Source of the DNA: a bacterium
Lineage (GTDB): Bacteria; Sysuimicrobiota; Sysuimicrobiia; Sysuimicrobiales; Segetimicrobiaceae
NCBI GenBank assembly: GCA_035945995.1
Contig: DASYZR010000088.1
Coordinates: 1-56,621 of the forward strand
Direction of reading: 5' to 3'
Length of the DNA: 56,621 nucleotides
Shown here: piece after piece, positions 1 to 8,058 of the stretch
How positions within the stretch are numbered: position 1 is the stretch's first letter
How the letters are laid out: each line of letters begins with the position of its first letter
Program-made: the position numbers and the translations under genes
The notes under the pieces: model-generated
The model's database searches: none
Seen by the model: the letters and a program-made list of their open reading frames with translations, nothing else
What the model was told of the DNA's origin: nothing

Positions 1-56
1 AAGAAGACCGACAGAAATCCGAGCGGCAGCCAACTCGCGAGCGCCCACCGTCTCAC
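1..56 (-). CDS. ABC transporter permease, N-terminal fragment (runs off the left edge)
   Basis: A GTG start at 56 overlaps the TGA of the ATPase gene (GTGA overlap), and about 18 codons are visible before the window ends. The short peptide begins MRRW and then turns strongly hydrophobic, as expected for the cytoplasmic start and first membrane helix of a PotB/PotC-type permease. The order binding protein, ATPase, permease on one strand supports this. Too little is present to name the family with certainty. Confidence 0.5.
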   Translation of the reverse strand, partial: MRRWALASWLPLGFLSVF

Positions 57-1150
57 GGTGCGACGACTCTTCCGGCCTCGATCGCCCAGCCGACCCGCAC
101 GGGCATCCCCACCTCTACCGGCGGCGCGCTGAACGAGGGTACGCTCAACACGATCTCTTTCCGCGCCGCGGTCGTAACCTGGTACCGGACGACCAGCCCG
201 TTGTAGGCACGGTCGGTCAACGTGCCGGAGATCACGTTCGGCGGATCGTCCCCGCCGTTGAGGAGACGGAGGCGCTCCGGCCGCACCATCACGAGCACCT
301 CTCCGCCGACGGCGCCGACCGGCGGAATGCGCAGCCGCATCCCATCGCCGGTTTCCACCACCGCGGCGTCCGGCTGATGCGCAACGACGCGGCCGGCGAA
401 GAAATTCGCGTCACCCAGAAATTCCGCGACAAAGCGCGTGGCCGGGTGTTCGTACAGCGTTGCGGGGGCCTCGACCTGCTCGATGCGTCCGTCGCGCATC
501 ACCGCCACGCGGTCCGACAGGATCAGCGCCTCGGCTTGGTCGTGGGTCACGTACGCGACGGTCGCACCGGTCGCGCGATGGACGCGTCGCAGTTCAACCT
601 GCAGTTCCTCACGCAATTTGCGGTCGAGCGCTCCCAGGGGTTCATCCATCAGGATCGCCGGAGGCGACGCGGCGAGGGCGCGGGCCACCGCGACCCGCTG
701 CTGCTGGCCACCCGAGAGATGGCGGGGCAGGCGCTCGGCCAGCCCGCCCAGGCGCACCAACTCCAACAACTCGGCGACCCGCGCCCGGATGGCGGGGCGC
801 CGCCACCGGCGCATCTCGAGTGGAAACGCGATGTTTTGCGCCACCGTCAGATGGGGAAACAGCGCGTAATGCTGAAAGACCATGCCGAGGTTGCGGCGGT
901 ATGGGGGCACCGTCGACACGTCGCGCCCCCCGATCACCACCCGGCCAGCCGACGGCAGGACGAACCCCGCCCACAACATCAGCGTCGTCGTCTTACCCGA
1001 GCCGCTCGGACCCAACAGCGTGAAAAACTCGCCGGGCGCTACGGTCAGCGATAGATTGTCGAGAACTGTAACGTCCCCGTACTGTTTCCTGACATTCAGC
1101 AGTACGAGGGCGGCCGCCTCCCCTACCCTTGGAGAAGCCAGGTCTGCCAC
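53..1150 (-). CDS. ABC transporter ATP-binding protein, spermidine/putrescine (PotA) type
   Basis: A 365-residue ATPase that should power an importer for polyamines or similar cations with the binding protein just upstream. Walker A GPSGSGKT lies near residues 47-54, the Q-loop region GMVFQHYALF near 89, the signature LSGGQQQR at 145-152, Walker B ILMDEP near 166-171 and the switch histidine in VTHDQAEA near 203. A TOBE-like regulatory domain fills the C-terminus from about residue 285. The GTG start at 1150 overlaps the end of the binding-protein gene by 28 bases and has only a weak ribosome site, so the exact start is uncertain. The frame stays open far upstream, but that part is a shadow of the binding protein. 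Iron(III)- or sulfate-type import cannot be excluded. Confidence 0.85.
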   Translation of the reverse strand: MADLASPRVGEAAALVLLNVRKQYGDVTVLDNLSLTVAPGEFFTLLGPSGSGKTTTLMLWAGFVLPSAGRVVIGGRDVSTVPPYRRNLGMVFQHYALFPHLTVAQNIAFPLEMRRWRRPAIRARVAELLELVRLGGLAERLPRHLSGGQQQRVAVARALAASPPAILMDEPLGALDRKLREELQVELRRVHRATGATVAYVTHDQAEALILSDRVAVMRDGRIEQVEAPATLYEHPATRFVAEFLGDANFFAGRVVAHQPDAAVVETGDGMRLRIPPVGAVGGEVLVMVRPERLRLLNGGDDPPNVISGTLTDRAYNGLVVRYQVTTAARKEIVLSVPSFSAPPVEVGMPVRVGWAIEAGRVVAP

Positions 1151-2214
1151 CGCTTCGCCACCGCGTCGAGATGATCGGCCCACCAGTAGGCGTCCTCGTC
1201 GAACGACACCTTGAAGTGCTGGGGGCTGCTGACGAGCTTCTCCGCGTCCGCCTTCGTGACGTACCGGAACGCCCTCTTGTTCGTGGGACCGTAGGGAATG
1301 TACCGCGCGAGATCGGCCTGCACGTGCGGCTGGAGCGCGAAGTCGATGAAGTGCAGCGCGTTGCCGGCGTTCGGGGCTCCACGAACGATCGACCAAAACT
1401 GCTTCAACCGCATCGCCTGGTTCCACTCGATCGCGAGCGGCGCGCCCTTGTCGATCGGGCCTTGAATGCGGCCGTTCCAGATGTCCATCGCCACGGCCTG
1501 TCCGCTCTCCAGCAGCGCGGCGGATTCCGCGCCGGTCGTCCACCATTTCAGGATGGACTTCTTGATCCGGCCGAGCGAATGCAGCGCGCGATCCACGTCT
1601 ATCGGATACAGTTTCTCCACCGGGACGCCGTCCGCGAGGAGCGCAAATTCGAGCGGGACGTCGCCGGCCTCGATACCCTCCAGGGACCGCGGGCCCGGGA
1701 AGCGCTCCACGTCCCAGAACTCCGCCCACGTCCTCGGATGGATTTTGGCGAAGTTCGTCGCGGAGTATCCGAGCACGGTCGCAAAGTAAATGTTGCCGAC
1801 CATGTTCGGACGGCGAATCGGCGCGTTGAGATCGGAGGGATTGGTCAGCTTGAACTTGCCGTAGTCGATCGGAGCCAGCGCCTGCGCACGATCGAGTAGA
1901 ATGGTCCCGCTCTCTCCCAGATCCAGGACATCCAGCTGCACGCTGCCCGAACGGACCATCGCCAGGACCTGGGTCTGCGTCGCGGGCACGGTGACCACCT
2001 TGATCCCGGTGGCCTTCGTGAACGGATCGAAAATCGCGCGGCGTTCGGCGTCCTCGTACGCGCCGCCGAGCGCGCGCACGATCACCTGCCCCGCACCGCC
2101 CTGCGCAAACGCCAGCGGAGCGATCCTGGAGGCCGCCGCTGATGCGAGCACACCTCCGGTGATGCACCCGCCCATACGAAGCATTTCCCGCCGCGACCAT
2201 CCGCGATGTGGCAT
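1123..2214 (-). CDS. ABC transporter extracellular substrate-binding protein (PotD-like)
   Basis: A 363-residue secreted binding protein, first gene of a binding protein-ATPase-permease operon. The N-terminus has twin arginines (SRREMLRMGG) followed by an Ala/Gly-rich hydrophobic stretch ending at AFAQG, which fits a Tat or Sec signal peptide. The mature part has the layout of family 1 binding proteins for polyamines and related cations: VIVRALGG at the start of the fold, a mid-region Asn/Tyr-rich hinge, and the PYGPTNKRAF segment near the C-terminus typical of PotD relatives. The ATG is preceded by GAGGAGG, which sets the start. The ligand is not identifiable from sequence alone. Confidence 0.85.
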   Translation of the reverse strand: MPHRGWSRREMLRMGGCITGGVLASAAASRIAPLAFAQGGAGQVIVRALGGAYEDAERRAIFDPFTKATGIKVVTVPATQTQVLAMVRSGSVQLDVLDLGESGTILLDRAQALAPIDYGKFKLTNPSDLNAPIRRPNMVGNIYFATVLGYSATNFAKIHPRTWAEFWDVERFPGPRSLEGIEAGDVPLEFALLADGVPVEKLYPIDVDRALHSLGRIKKSILKWWTTGAESAALLESGQAVAMDIWNGRIQGPIDKGAPLAIEWNQAMRLKQFWSIVRGAPNAGNALHFIDFALQPHVQADLARYIPYGPTNKRAFRYVTKADAEKLVSSPQHFKVSFDEDAYWWADHLDAVAKRWQTWLLQG

Positions 2215-2286
2215 CTCAGTGCCTCCTCTACCCGCAATCGGATAGACTCGGTGTTCGACCGCTTGCGCCCCGGGTCCCGCCGGCGG

Positions 2287-2370
2287 CTACGAGTACCGAA
2301 TGCGAGGATCGGCGACCATATACAAGACATCGGTCGCCAGGTTGACGAGGACGAACACGATTGCGCTAAC
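2287..2370 (-). pseudogene. Remnant of a DppB/OppB-type ABC permease (last ~27 codons)
   Basis: Reading the minus strand to the TAG at 2287-2289 gives a peptide ending NLATDVLYMVADPRIRYS. This is the conserved C-terminal end of dipeptide/oligopeptide permeases (the V-x-L-V-N-L...D-x-L-Y...D-P-R-I-R-Y pattern). Similarity stops abruptly at about 2370, where an inverted repeat begins, and no upstream part of the permease is present. It is therefore a 3' relic left by a deletion or insertion rather than a working gene. Confidence 0.75.
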
Positions 2371-2422
2371 TAGCCGGGGACCAACCCCGGGAGATGGGCC
2401 GCAACACGGGGTCGGCTAGCGC
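2363..2422. repeat. Inverted repeat at the permease breakpoint, with an inner GC hairpin
   Basis: CTAGCCG at 2370-2376 is inverted as CGGCTAG at 2413-2419. The flanking GCGCTA/TAGCGC extends the match with a 3-base interruption. Inside it, CCGGGG...CCCCGG (about 2374-2390) can form a 6-bp hairpin. The repeat starts exactly where permease similarity ends, so it may mark the junction of the rearrangement or act as a terminator. No long T tract is seen. Confidence 0.4.
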
Positions 2423-2475
2423 CGGCGGGCCGATGCCTTGTCCCAAGGGCCTCTCGGCGGCATATTCATCGCATT

Positions 2476-2823
2476 ATGACGCTCAAATGTCGCGGGGTCA
2501 TCCCCCTCACGCCGGAGGTAGTCGCTGCCCTGAAAGATCTCCGTGACGCGTTCACCCGAAAATTCGGGCGGCCGCCGGGACCGGACGATCCCCTCTTCTT
2601 CAATCCTGATGCCGACGCCCCGCGCCCTGTGCCGCTCGACCGGGCGCATCGAGAGACCAAGAAGCTCCTCGTCGCCTCCGGCGCTCCGCCGGAGATTATC
2701 TACGCGTTCGAGAAGACCGGCCGGATCGTGACGGAGCAGAACAAGCAGTTCCTCACCAAGGCCGAGATCCGGGAGTGGAAAGGAGCGATCCGGCAGTTCA
2801 GGCGGATTTCCTCTGGGGCCTGA
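2476..2823 (+). CDS. Hypothetical protein, 115 aa, in the scar next to tRNA-Phe
   Basis: I do not recognise a named family. The protein is soluble and evenly charged, with a helix-rich start (LTPEVVAALKDLRDAF), a Pro/Asp-rich centre (GPDDPLFFNPDADAPRP) and a helical end rich in Lys and Arg. The phrase 'PLTPEVVAAL...DDPLFFNPD' vaguely recalls the start of the catalytic domain of tyrosine recombinases, but the R-H-R-Y residues are absent. The ATG has no clear Shine-Dalgarno sequence. It sits alone between a permease remnant and tRNA-Phe, a common integration site, so it may be cargo of an old island. Composition matches the rest of the window. Confidence 0.55.
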   Translation: MTLKCRGVIPLTPEVVAALKDLRDAFTRKFGRPPGPDDPLFFNPDADAPRPVPLDRAHRETKKLLVASGAPPEIIYAFEKTGRIVTEQNKQFLTKAEIREWKGAIRQFRRISSGA

Positions 2824-2851
2824 ACGCCGTCCCGTACGCGACAAAACCCCT

Positions 2852-2911
2852 AAACCGCTACCAGGCTGAAGCCTGGCGCTCTGCCCCGGGCAAGGAGCCC
2901 TGAGGCGGTTT
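2852..2911 (+). repeat. Nested inverted repeat, possible terminator after the 115-aa gene
   Basis: AAACCGC (2852-2858) is inverted as GCGGTTT (2905-2911), followed by a short T run. Inside lies a perfect CCAGGCT-GA-AGCCTGG hairpin (2861-2876). It lies 30 bases after the 115-aa gene's stop, so it may act as a terminator; a mobile-element end is the alternative. Confidence 0.4.
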
Positions 2912-3034
2912 TGGCTGCGCGCGTGCCCAAACCGCACTGCCCATCGTGGCGCACTAAGAGCGAGATTGGCTACAATTTGGCTACAGTAAGGAGTTGCGCA
3001 CGATAGAAGACCCAGGGGAAACCACTGCAAAATA

Positions 3035-3110
3035 TGGTGCCGGGGGACGGAGTCGAACCGCCGACACGGGGATTTTCAGTCCCCTGCTCTACCACCTGAG
3101 CTACCCCGGC
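3035..3110 (-). tRNA. tRNA-Phe (anticodon GAA)
   Basis: The minus strand gives a 76-nt cloverleaf with acceptor GCCGGGG paired to CCCCGGC, an encoded 3' ACCA, anticodon arm GGGGA-CTGAAAA-TCCCC with anticodon GAA, and the T-arm motif GGTTCGACTCC. The 3' end faces the gene-poor scar at 2370-3034, the usual position for an integrated element. Confidence 0.97.
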
Positions 3111-3257
3111 ACAGCGCGGCGCGGCCGAGACACAGTATAGCCCAGACGTTCTCGGCGGCACAAGGTTGGGCTGCGCGCCGGCCGCGATCGGCGACATCCG
3201 GCGGCGACGAGACCTCTCTCACGGGGTAAATACCGATCACCAGGGAGGTGGGGACGT

Positions 3258-3530
3258 ATGCTCCGCGACAGGGAACTCGAGCAGTACCGTCGTGTAGTGG
3301 AAGAGGCGGTGGCGGGTACGGGCCGGGACGACATCGGTGTGGGGGCGGTGACGGAGGCCGAGGGCGGGAAGATCGCCGTCGAGTTCTCGCGCGGGACCCA
3401 CACGTATCAGGCGGAGATTCCCGCCGCCGCGCTGCAGGACCACGGCGAGGCGCGCCGGACGATCAACACCGCGATTCTGAAATTGAGCAAGGAAGTCGCG
3501 CAGGAACAGTTGGAGAAGTCCGCGTCATAA
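3258..3530 (+). CDS. Hypothetical protein, 90 aa
   Basis: A small soluble protein of unknown function. It starts with a charged helix (LRDRELEQYRRVVEEAV), continues through a short beta-rich part (KIAVEFSRGTHTYQAEIP) and ends with another helix (INTAILKLSKEVAQEQ). There are no cysteines, signal peptide or membrane segments. GGGAGGTGG stands 8 bases before the ATG, an excellent ribosome site, so it is very likely translated. It stands alone: tRNA-Phe lies upstream on the other strand, and a strong hairpin separates it from the convergent stalk-protein gene. Confidence 0.75.
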   Translation: MLRDRELEQYRRVVEEAVAGTGRDDIGVGAVTEAEGGKIAVEFSRGTHTYQAEIPAAALQDHGEARRTINTAILKLSKEVAQEQLEKSAS

Positions 3531-3557
3531 CGCCTGCGATCGCCGTCGCCAGGAGCG

Positions 3558-3588
3558 CGGGGCGGGTCCTCTGTGAGGACCCGCCCCG
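3558..3588. terminator. Bidirectional hairpin terminator between convergent genes
   Basis: A perfect 14-bp stem (CGGGGCGGGTCCTC / GAGGACCCGCCCCG) with loop TGT lies 27 bases after the 90-aa gene and 33 bases after the end of the convergent stalk-protein gene. No T tract follows, as is common in GC-rich genomes. Confidence 0.7.
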
Positions 3589-3621
3589 CCCGCGTACTAC
3601 CGCATCCTTCCCCCGCCGCGG

Positions 3622-4857
3622 CTACTGGACCGACACCTCGATGCTGGCTGCGTCGGACTGTGCGCCGTTCACAATCTGCACCGCGCTGATGACGTACGGA
3701 AACGCGACCAGCGGAAACGACTGGAGGTTCAGCGACACCCGCCAGTTGCCGTCCGCGCCGGCCGTCGTCGTCGAACGAGCCGACTGGCCGGCCAGCCGCG
3801 GCTGGGCGGTCACGACGACGAGCGCCCCCGGCTGCGCCCGGCCCTGCACCGTGATGGTGCTGCCGACCGTCGCGCCGTTCCCCGGCGACGTGATCGTGGG
3901 CACCTTCATCGCGACCGGCACGGGCGCCGTGCTCGTGGGGATTGAGACGGCGACCTGGTACGCTTGATTCGTTCCCTGGACGACGTAGAATCGCGCCGCG
4001 CGGCCGTTCTGCAGCGCGCTGAAGTCCGACGCCTGCCCGTTCAGGGTGATCTGCGCATCCGGCAGGACGACATACGTTGTGCCGTTGGCGAGCGTCACCG
4101 TCCGGTCGCCGGCGCTCACGTGCGCGATGCGGCCCGCGGGGGACAACCGGTACGACGCCGTGATCTTCGTCGCCTGATTGCCGCCGCTGGTGTCAACGAC
4201 CACGTGGTCGCCCGCCTTCAAAGTCCCGAGCGCCGCGGAGCCGCCGGCGTTCGTGTCGGCGTTGTAGCGATAGATCGCCGTCTGCGGCGTCACCGCAAAC
4301 GTGTAGTCCTGCCCGTTGGAGCGCACGACGATCTGGGGAGTCTGCCCGGTGGACACGGCCATGAGACGGCCCGCGACCTGGCTGCTTGTCGCGACGGGCG
4401 GCGGCGCCGCGGCCGGCGCGCTGCCGCTGCTGCTGATCAGGATCGTCTGATTCGCCTCGATCCATTGGACGCCGGCGCCAAGCGCCTCGCTGATGAAGCG
4501 CAACGGCACCATCGTGCGGCCGTTGATGGTGAAGGCCGGCACGTCGAGCAGTTTTGGCGCAGTGTTGACGCGGGCCTGACGGGACCCGACGGTCAACTCG
4601 ACGGTCTGTCCGCCGCGGACGGCGAGGATGTGCTGCGTCCGGGCGTCGTAGTCAACGGTAGCTCCGAGCTGCTCGAAGATGCCGCGCAAGGGCACCAGCA
4701 CGCGGCCCTGGATGGCGGTCGGCGGCACGTCGAAGTTGACGGGACGGCCGTCGATGAACACCCGGATCAGCCCCTGCGCGCCCGCCGGCACGGGCGCAGC
4801 CATCGCGACGGCAACAGCCAGGAGGAGAGTGGCCCACAGCACGCGTTTCGTAGACAT
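3622..4857 (-). CDS. Secreted copper amine oxidase N-terminal (stalk) domain protein with Ig-like C-terminus
   Basis: A 411-residue exported protein. Residues 1-28 are a Sec signal peptide (KRVLWATLLLAVAVAM...AGAQ). Residues ~30-145 hold two stalk-type repeats with the hallmark phrases GRVLVPLRGIFEQLGA and GRTMVPLRFISEALGA, as in Cu_amine_oxidN1 domains. A Pro/Ala linker near 150 is followed by a beta-rich region (~165-310) with NGxxYxx-type strands. Residues ~320-411 resemble a bacterial Ig-like module (VPTITSPGNGATV, then GADGNWRVSLNL). Such proteins are usually surface or cell-wall associated; despite the domain name, no amine oxidase activity is implied. The start is set by the signal peptide. 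The leader carries a hairpin that could hide the ribosome site. Confidence 0.85.
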   Translation of the reverse strand: MSTKRVLWATLLLAVAVAMAAPVPAGAQGLIRVFIDGRPVNFDVPPTAIQGRVLVPLRGIFEQLGATVDYDARTQHILAVRGGQTVELTVGSRQARVNTAPKLLDVPAFTINGRTMVPLRFISEALGAGVQWIEANQTILISSSGSAPAAAPPPVATSSQVAGRLMAVSTGQTPQIVVRSNGQDYTFAVTPQTAIYRYNADTNAGGSAALGTLKAGDHVVVDTSGGNQATKITASYRLSPAGRIAHVSAGDRTVTLANGTTYVVLPDAQITLNGQASDFSALQNGRAARFYVVQGTNQAYQVAVSIPTSTAPVPVAMKVPTITSPGNGATVGSTITVQGRAQPGALVVVTAQPRLAGQSARSTTTAGADGNWRVSLNLQSFPLVAFPYVISAVQIVNGAQSDAASIEVSVQ

Positions 4858-4863
4858 GGTGGA

Positions 4864-4886
4864 GTCTCACCGTCCTTGGTCGAGAC
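4864..4886 (-). promoter_or_regulatory. Leader hairpin covering the ribosome site of the stalk-protein gene
   Basis: On the minus strand GTCTC-G-ACC can pair with GGT-GAGAC, forming an 8-bp stem with one bulge. The 3' arm holds GGTGAGA, the best Shine-Dalgarno candidate, about 8 bases from the ATG at 4857. Folding would block translation. A second GC hairpin lies further up the leader at 4922-4942. No known riboswitch consensus was recognised. Confidence 0.4.
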
Positions 4887-5100
4887 GTACGAACATCTCA
4901 GCCGGCACCCCATAAGACAGCCCCCGGGCGGCTTCCCCGGGGACTATAACACAAAATTACCCGTCGCCCGGCGGCCTCAAACCCGTGCTCGACACCGCGC
5001 GCGCCTGTATCGAGAACGATTGCGGCCGGGCGGTGGGCTGGGAACGGAGCCGGATGGGTGGGAACGCGGCGCGACGATGTGGGGCTCGCGCGTCTGGATT

Positions 5101-5179
5101 TGGCGGGAGCGACGGGATTTGAACCCGCGATCTCCTGCGTGACAGGCAGGTGTGTTAAACCAGGCTACACCACGCCCCC
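5101..5179 (-). tRNA. tRNA-Asp (anticodon GTC)
   Basis: The minus strand folds with acceptor GGGGGCG paired to CGCTCCC (one G-U pair), encoded GCCA end, anticodon arm CCTGC-CTGTCAC-GCAGG with anticodon GTC, and T-arm GGGTTCAAATCCC. It is 79 nt long because of a slightly long D-loop. Confidence 0.95.
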
Positions 5180-5351
5180 GCGAACACTGGCGCCCCCGCC
5201 ACCAGCCATGGTAGAGCCGCCGCGGTCCCCTGTCAACCGATTCACTGGGAAGGCCCCGGTAGGGAAACGCGCGCGCGTCGGGAACTAAGGGCAGCGTCAA
5301 CGGCCTTCCTTGATTCGTCCCATCCGGCTGGAAAGGAGCGCGCCTACCGCC

Positions 5352-6556
5352 ATGTGCAGGATTTTTTCGTGCGTCACCGCCTCACTCGTCCTTGTCGGTG
5401 CCCTGGTCGTGTCCGGTGGACCGATGGTCCCCGCGACGGCCGCCGGCGCGGGATTTCCGTTCGGCGTGGTTCTCGTGGGGCCGCATAACGACCATGGATG
5501 GAGCGAAGCGCACTTCATCGGCGCCCAATACGCGGAGCGCAAGGTGCCCGGCGCGCGGATGGTCTACGTCGACAACGTGAACCCCGCGGCCAAGCCCGGC
5601 GTCACCGTGCCGCAGGTGGTGGACGACCTCGTCTCCAAGGGCGCGAAGCTCGTCCTGACGACCTCGGACGACTTCAAAGACGGGACGCTCGAGGCCGCGA
5701 AGAGCCATCCGGAGCTGCCGATCATCAACGTCTCGGGCGATCAGGCGTGGCGGGCCGGCAAAGACTACAAGGCGCCCCCGAACGAGAGCAACTTCATGGG
5801 CCGGATGGAATACATGAAGATGGTCGGCGGCTGCGCCGCATCACTCACGACGCGCACCGGCAAGATCGGCTTCCTCGGTCCCCTCGCGAACGATGAGACG
5901 CGCCGCCTGGCCGATTCCGCCTACCTCGGCGCGCGGTACTGCTGACCACGTATCTCGGCCGGCGCGCGGCCGATCTCGCGTTCAAGGTGACGTGGATCGG
6001 CTTCTGGTTCAACATCCCTGGGCAGACGCTCGACCCGACCAAGGTCGCGGACGACTTCTTCACCACCGGCCACGACGTGGTGATCTCGGGAATCGACACG
6101 ACGGAGGCGCTGGTCGAGGCGAACAAACTGGCCAAGGCCGGCCGGCACGTCTTCGCGGTGCCGTACGATTTCAAGAACGCCTGCGCGGAGGCGCCGGCGG
6201 TCTGTCTCGGCGTGCCGTACTTCAACTGGGGACCGGCGTACGTCAAGGCGATCAAGATGGTCCAGAGCGGCGCCTATAAACAGTACTGGGACTGGAACGG
6301 CCCCGACTGGACGAACATCAACGCCCCGGACACCTCGGCGGTCGGTTTCGAGAAAGGCTCCGCGCTCAGCGCGAGAGCCGGCGCCCGGCTGGACGCGTTG
6401 ATCAGGGCCATGGGATCCCGGTCGGTCGTGCTGTGGAAGGGACCCCTGCGGCTGCAGGACGGTACCTCCTACCTCGCCTCGGGCCAGGCGGCTTCCGATC
6501 TCCAAGTCTGGTACATGCCGCAACTGCTGCAGGGGATGCAGGGCGCCGCGAGATAG
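5352..6556 (+). pseudogene. BMP-family ABC substrate-binding protein, broken by a single-base frameshift
   Basis: The first part (5352-5945) has a signal peptide (SCVTASLVLVGALVVSG) and the BMP fold start FGVVLVGPHNDHGWSEAH, and reads to a TGA at 5943-5945. The rest (to 6556) continues in another frame as TTYLGRRAADLAFKVTWIGF and runs to the end of the domain. Restoring one G, changing TACTGCTGACC to TACTGCTGGACC, gives Y-C-W-T-T-Y-L in one frame, so one G appears lost at 5944/5945. Intact, the protein would be about 401 residues and bind a nucleoside, purine or similar ligand. It heads a transporter operon. AAGGAG 13 bases upstream supports the ATG at 5352. Either the gene is newly inactivated or the base is an assembly error. 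Confidence 0.85.
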
Positions 6557-6594
6557 TCTCTGCGCCCGCATCGCATTTCGCGTCCGATCCCGGC

Positions 6595-8058
6595 ATGCGG
6601 GTCGAGCTCAACGACATCCATAAGTCGTTCGGCGCGGTCCGCGCGAACGACGGCATCACGCTCGCCGCCGAGCCCGGCAGCATTCACGGCCTGCTCGGCG
6701 AGAACGGCGCCGGCAAGAGCACGTTGATGAAGATACTGTCCGGGGTGCTCCAGCCGGACCGCGGGCAGATTCTCCTGGACGGCCGGCCGGTGCGGCTCGC
6801 GTCACCCGCGGCGGCGGTGCGCACCGGGATCGGGATGGTGCACCAGGATCCCCTCGACTTCCCGTCGCTGACCGTGCTGGACAACTTTCTGCTCGGCGCC
6901 CCCGGCGGCTTGGTCCCGGATCGCACGGGGGCGCGCCGGACGCTCCAAACCCTCGCCGCGCGATTCGGCTTCGCGGCCCATCCCGAGGCGCGCGGCGAAC
7001 AGCTGACGGTCGGCGAGCGGCAGCAGATGGAAATCCTGCGCCTGCTCTGGCTCGGCGTGCGCGTCCTCATCCTCGACGAGCCGACGACGGCGATTTCCGC
7101 CTCGCAGCGCACACAATTGTTCGGCGCGCTGCGGGCGATGGCGGCGCAGGGCAACGCCGTCTTTTTCGTCTCGCACAAGCTCGAGGAGATCCAGGAGCTC
7201 TGCAGCCGGGTGACCGTCCTGCGCCGGGGCCGCGTTGCCGGCGAGGCCCCGGTCCCCGCCGAGACGGGGGCGCTCGTGCGGCTCATGTTCGGCCAGGAGA
7301 TCCCTCGAGCGGCGCGCGCGCGGCCGGTGCTCGGCCCTCCGGTCCTCGAGATCGCCGGCCTGACCGTGAGCGATCTGCGCCTCAGCCTGGAGCGCGTCTC
7401 GCTCGAGGTGCGGGCCGGCGAGGTGGTCGGCCTCGCCGGGTTGGAAGGGAGCGGACAGCGGTTGTTCCTGCATGCGTGCGCCGGGCTGGTCCGCCCCATC
7501 GAAGGGCGGGTCCGCATCGGCGGCCGGGAGCTCGCGGGCCGGTCCTATCGCGATTTCCTCGCCGCGCACGTCGCCTATCTCCCGGCCGGGCGTCTCGGCG
7601 AAGGATTGGTGCCCGGGCTCACGCTGGCCGCGCACGTGGCCATCGCCGAGCGCCGGCCGTCACCGCTGGTCGACTGGCCGGGCGTACACCGCTCCGCCGC
7701 CCGGCGCATCCGCGAGTTCAACATCCGCGGCGCGCCGGAGACGGACGTCGGGGCCCTGTCCGGCGGCAACCAGCAGCGCGCGCTGCTCGCGCTCCTGCCC
7801 GACCGCGTCACGGTCCTCCTCATGGAGCACCCGACCCGCGGCCTCGATCTCGAGTCCGCCGAAGAGATCTGGCGGCGGCTCCTCGAACGTCGCGCGGACG
7901 GCACGGCGATCGTCTTTTCCTCGTCGGACCTCGACGAACTGCGCGACCGGAGCGACCGCATCGTCGTGTTCTCGGGCGGGCGCGTCGCCGGACCGATCGA
8001 CGCGCGCGCCACGACGGTGGAACAGTTGGGCGAGCTCATCGGTGGGAGGCCCCTCTGA
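6595..8058 (+). CDS. BMP/sugar-type ABC transporter ATP-binding protein with two nucleotide-binding domains
   Basis: A 487-residue tandem ATPase of the RbsA/NupA type, partner of the BMP binding protein and the two permeases that follow. Domain 1 has Walker A GENGAGKST at 35-43, a signature LTVGERQQ and Walker B LILDEPTTAIS. Domain 2 has a degenerate Walker A (GLEGSGQR), the signature ALSGGNQQR and Walker B LLMEHPTRGLD, where His replaces the usual residue after the catalytic Glu. A degenerate second site is normal in this family. The ATG at 6595 has no good Shine-Dalgarno site and lies 38 bases after the upstream stop, but the fold (VELNDIHKSFG) starts right there. Confidence 0.88.
   Translation: MRVELNDIHKSFGAVRANDGITLAAEPGSIHGLLGENGAGKSTLMKILSGVLQPDRGQILLDGRPVRLASPAAAVRTGIGMVHQDPLDFPSLTVLDNFLLGAPGGLVPDRTGARRTLQTLAARFGFAAHPEARGEQLTVGERQQMEILRLLWLGVRVLILDEPTTAISASQRTQLFGALRAMAAQGNAVFFVSHKLEEIQELCSRVTVLRRGRVAGEAPVPAETGALVRLMFGQEIPRAARARPVLGPPVLEIAGLTVSDLRLSLERVSLEVRAGEVVGLAGLEGSGQRLFLHACAGLVRPIEGRVRIGGRELAGRSYRDFLAAHVAYLPAGRLGEGLVPGLTLAAHVAIAERRPSPLVDWPGVHRSAARRIREFNIRGAPETDVGALSGGNQQRALLALLPDRVTVLLMEHPTRGLDLESAEEIWRRLLERRADGTAIVFSSSDLDELRDRSDRIVVFSGGRVAGPIDARATTVEQLGELIGGRPL

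Noticed and set aside
1151-2200. Longer 5' extension of the PotA-like ATPase
   Set aside because: The extension is a second frame of the binding-protein gene and shows no protein features.
2416-3197. Minus-strand open frames around tRNA-Phe that look like an integrase gene end
   Set aside because: They are translations of the tRNA and its flank. No catalytic R-H-R-Y residues of a tyrosine recombinase were found.
4858-4990. Cyclic-di-AMP (ydaO) or cyclic-di-GMP riboswitch before the stalk gene
   Set aside because: GGGGAAGCC and GGGGTGCC recall parts of ydaO, but the conserved 3' half is missing. It was kept only as an unclassified hairpin leader.
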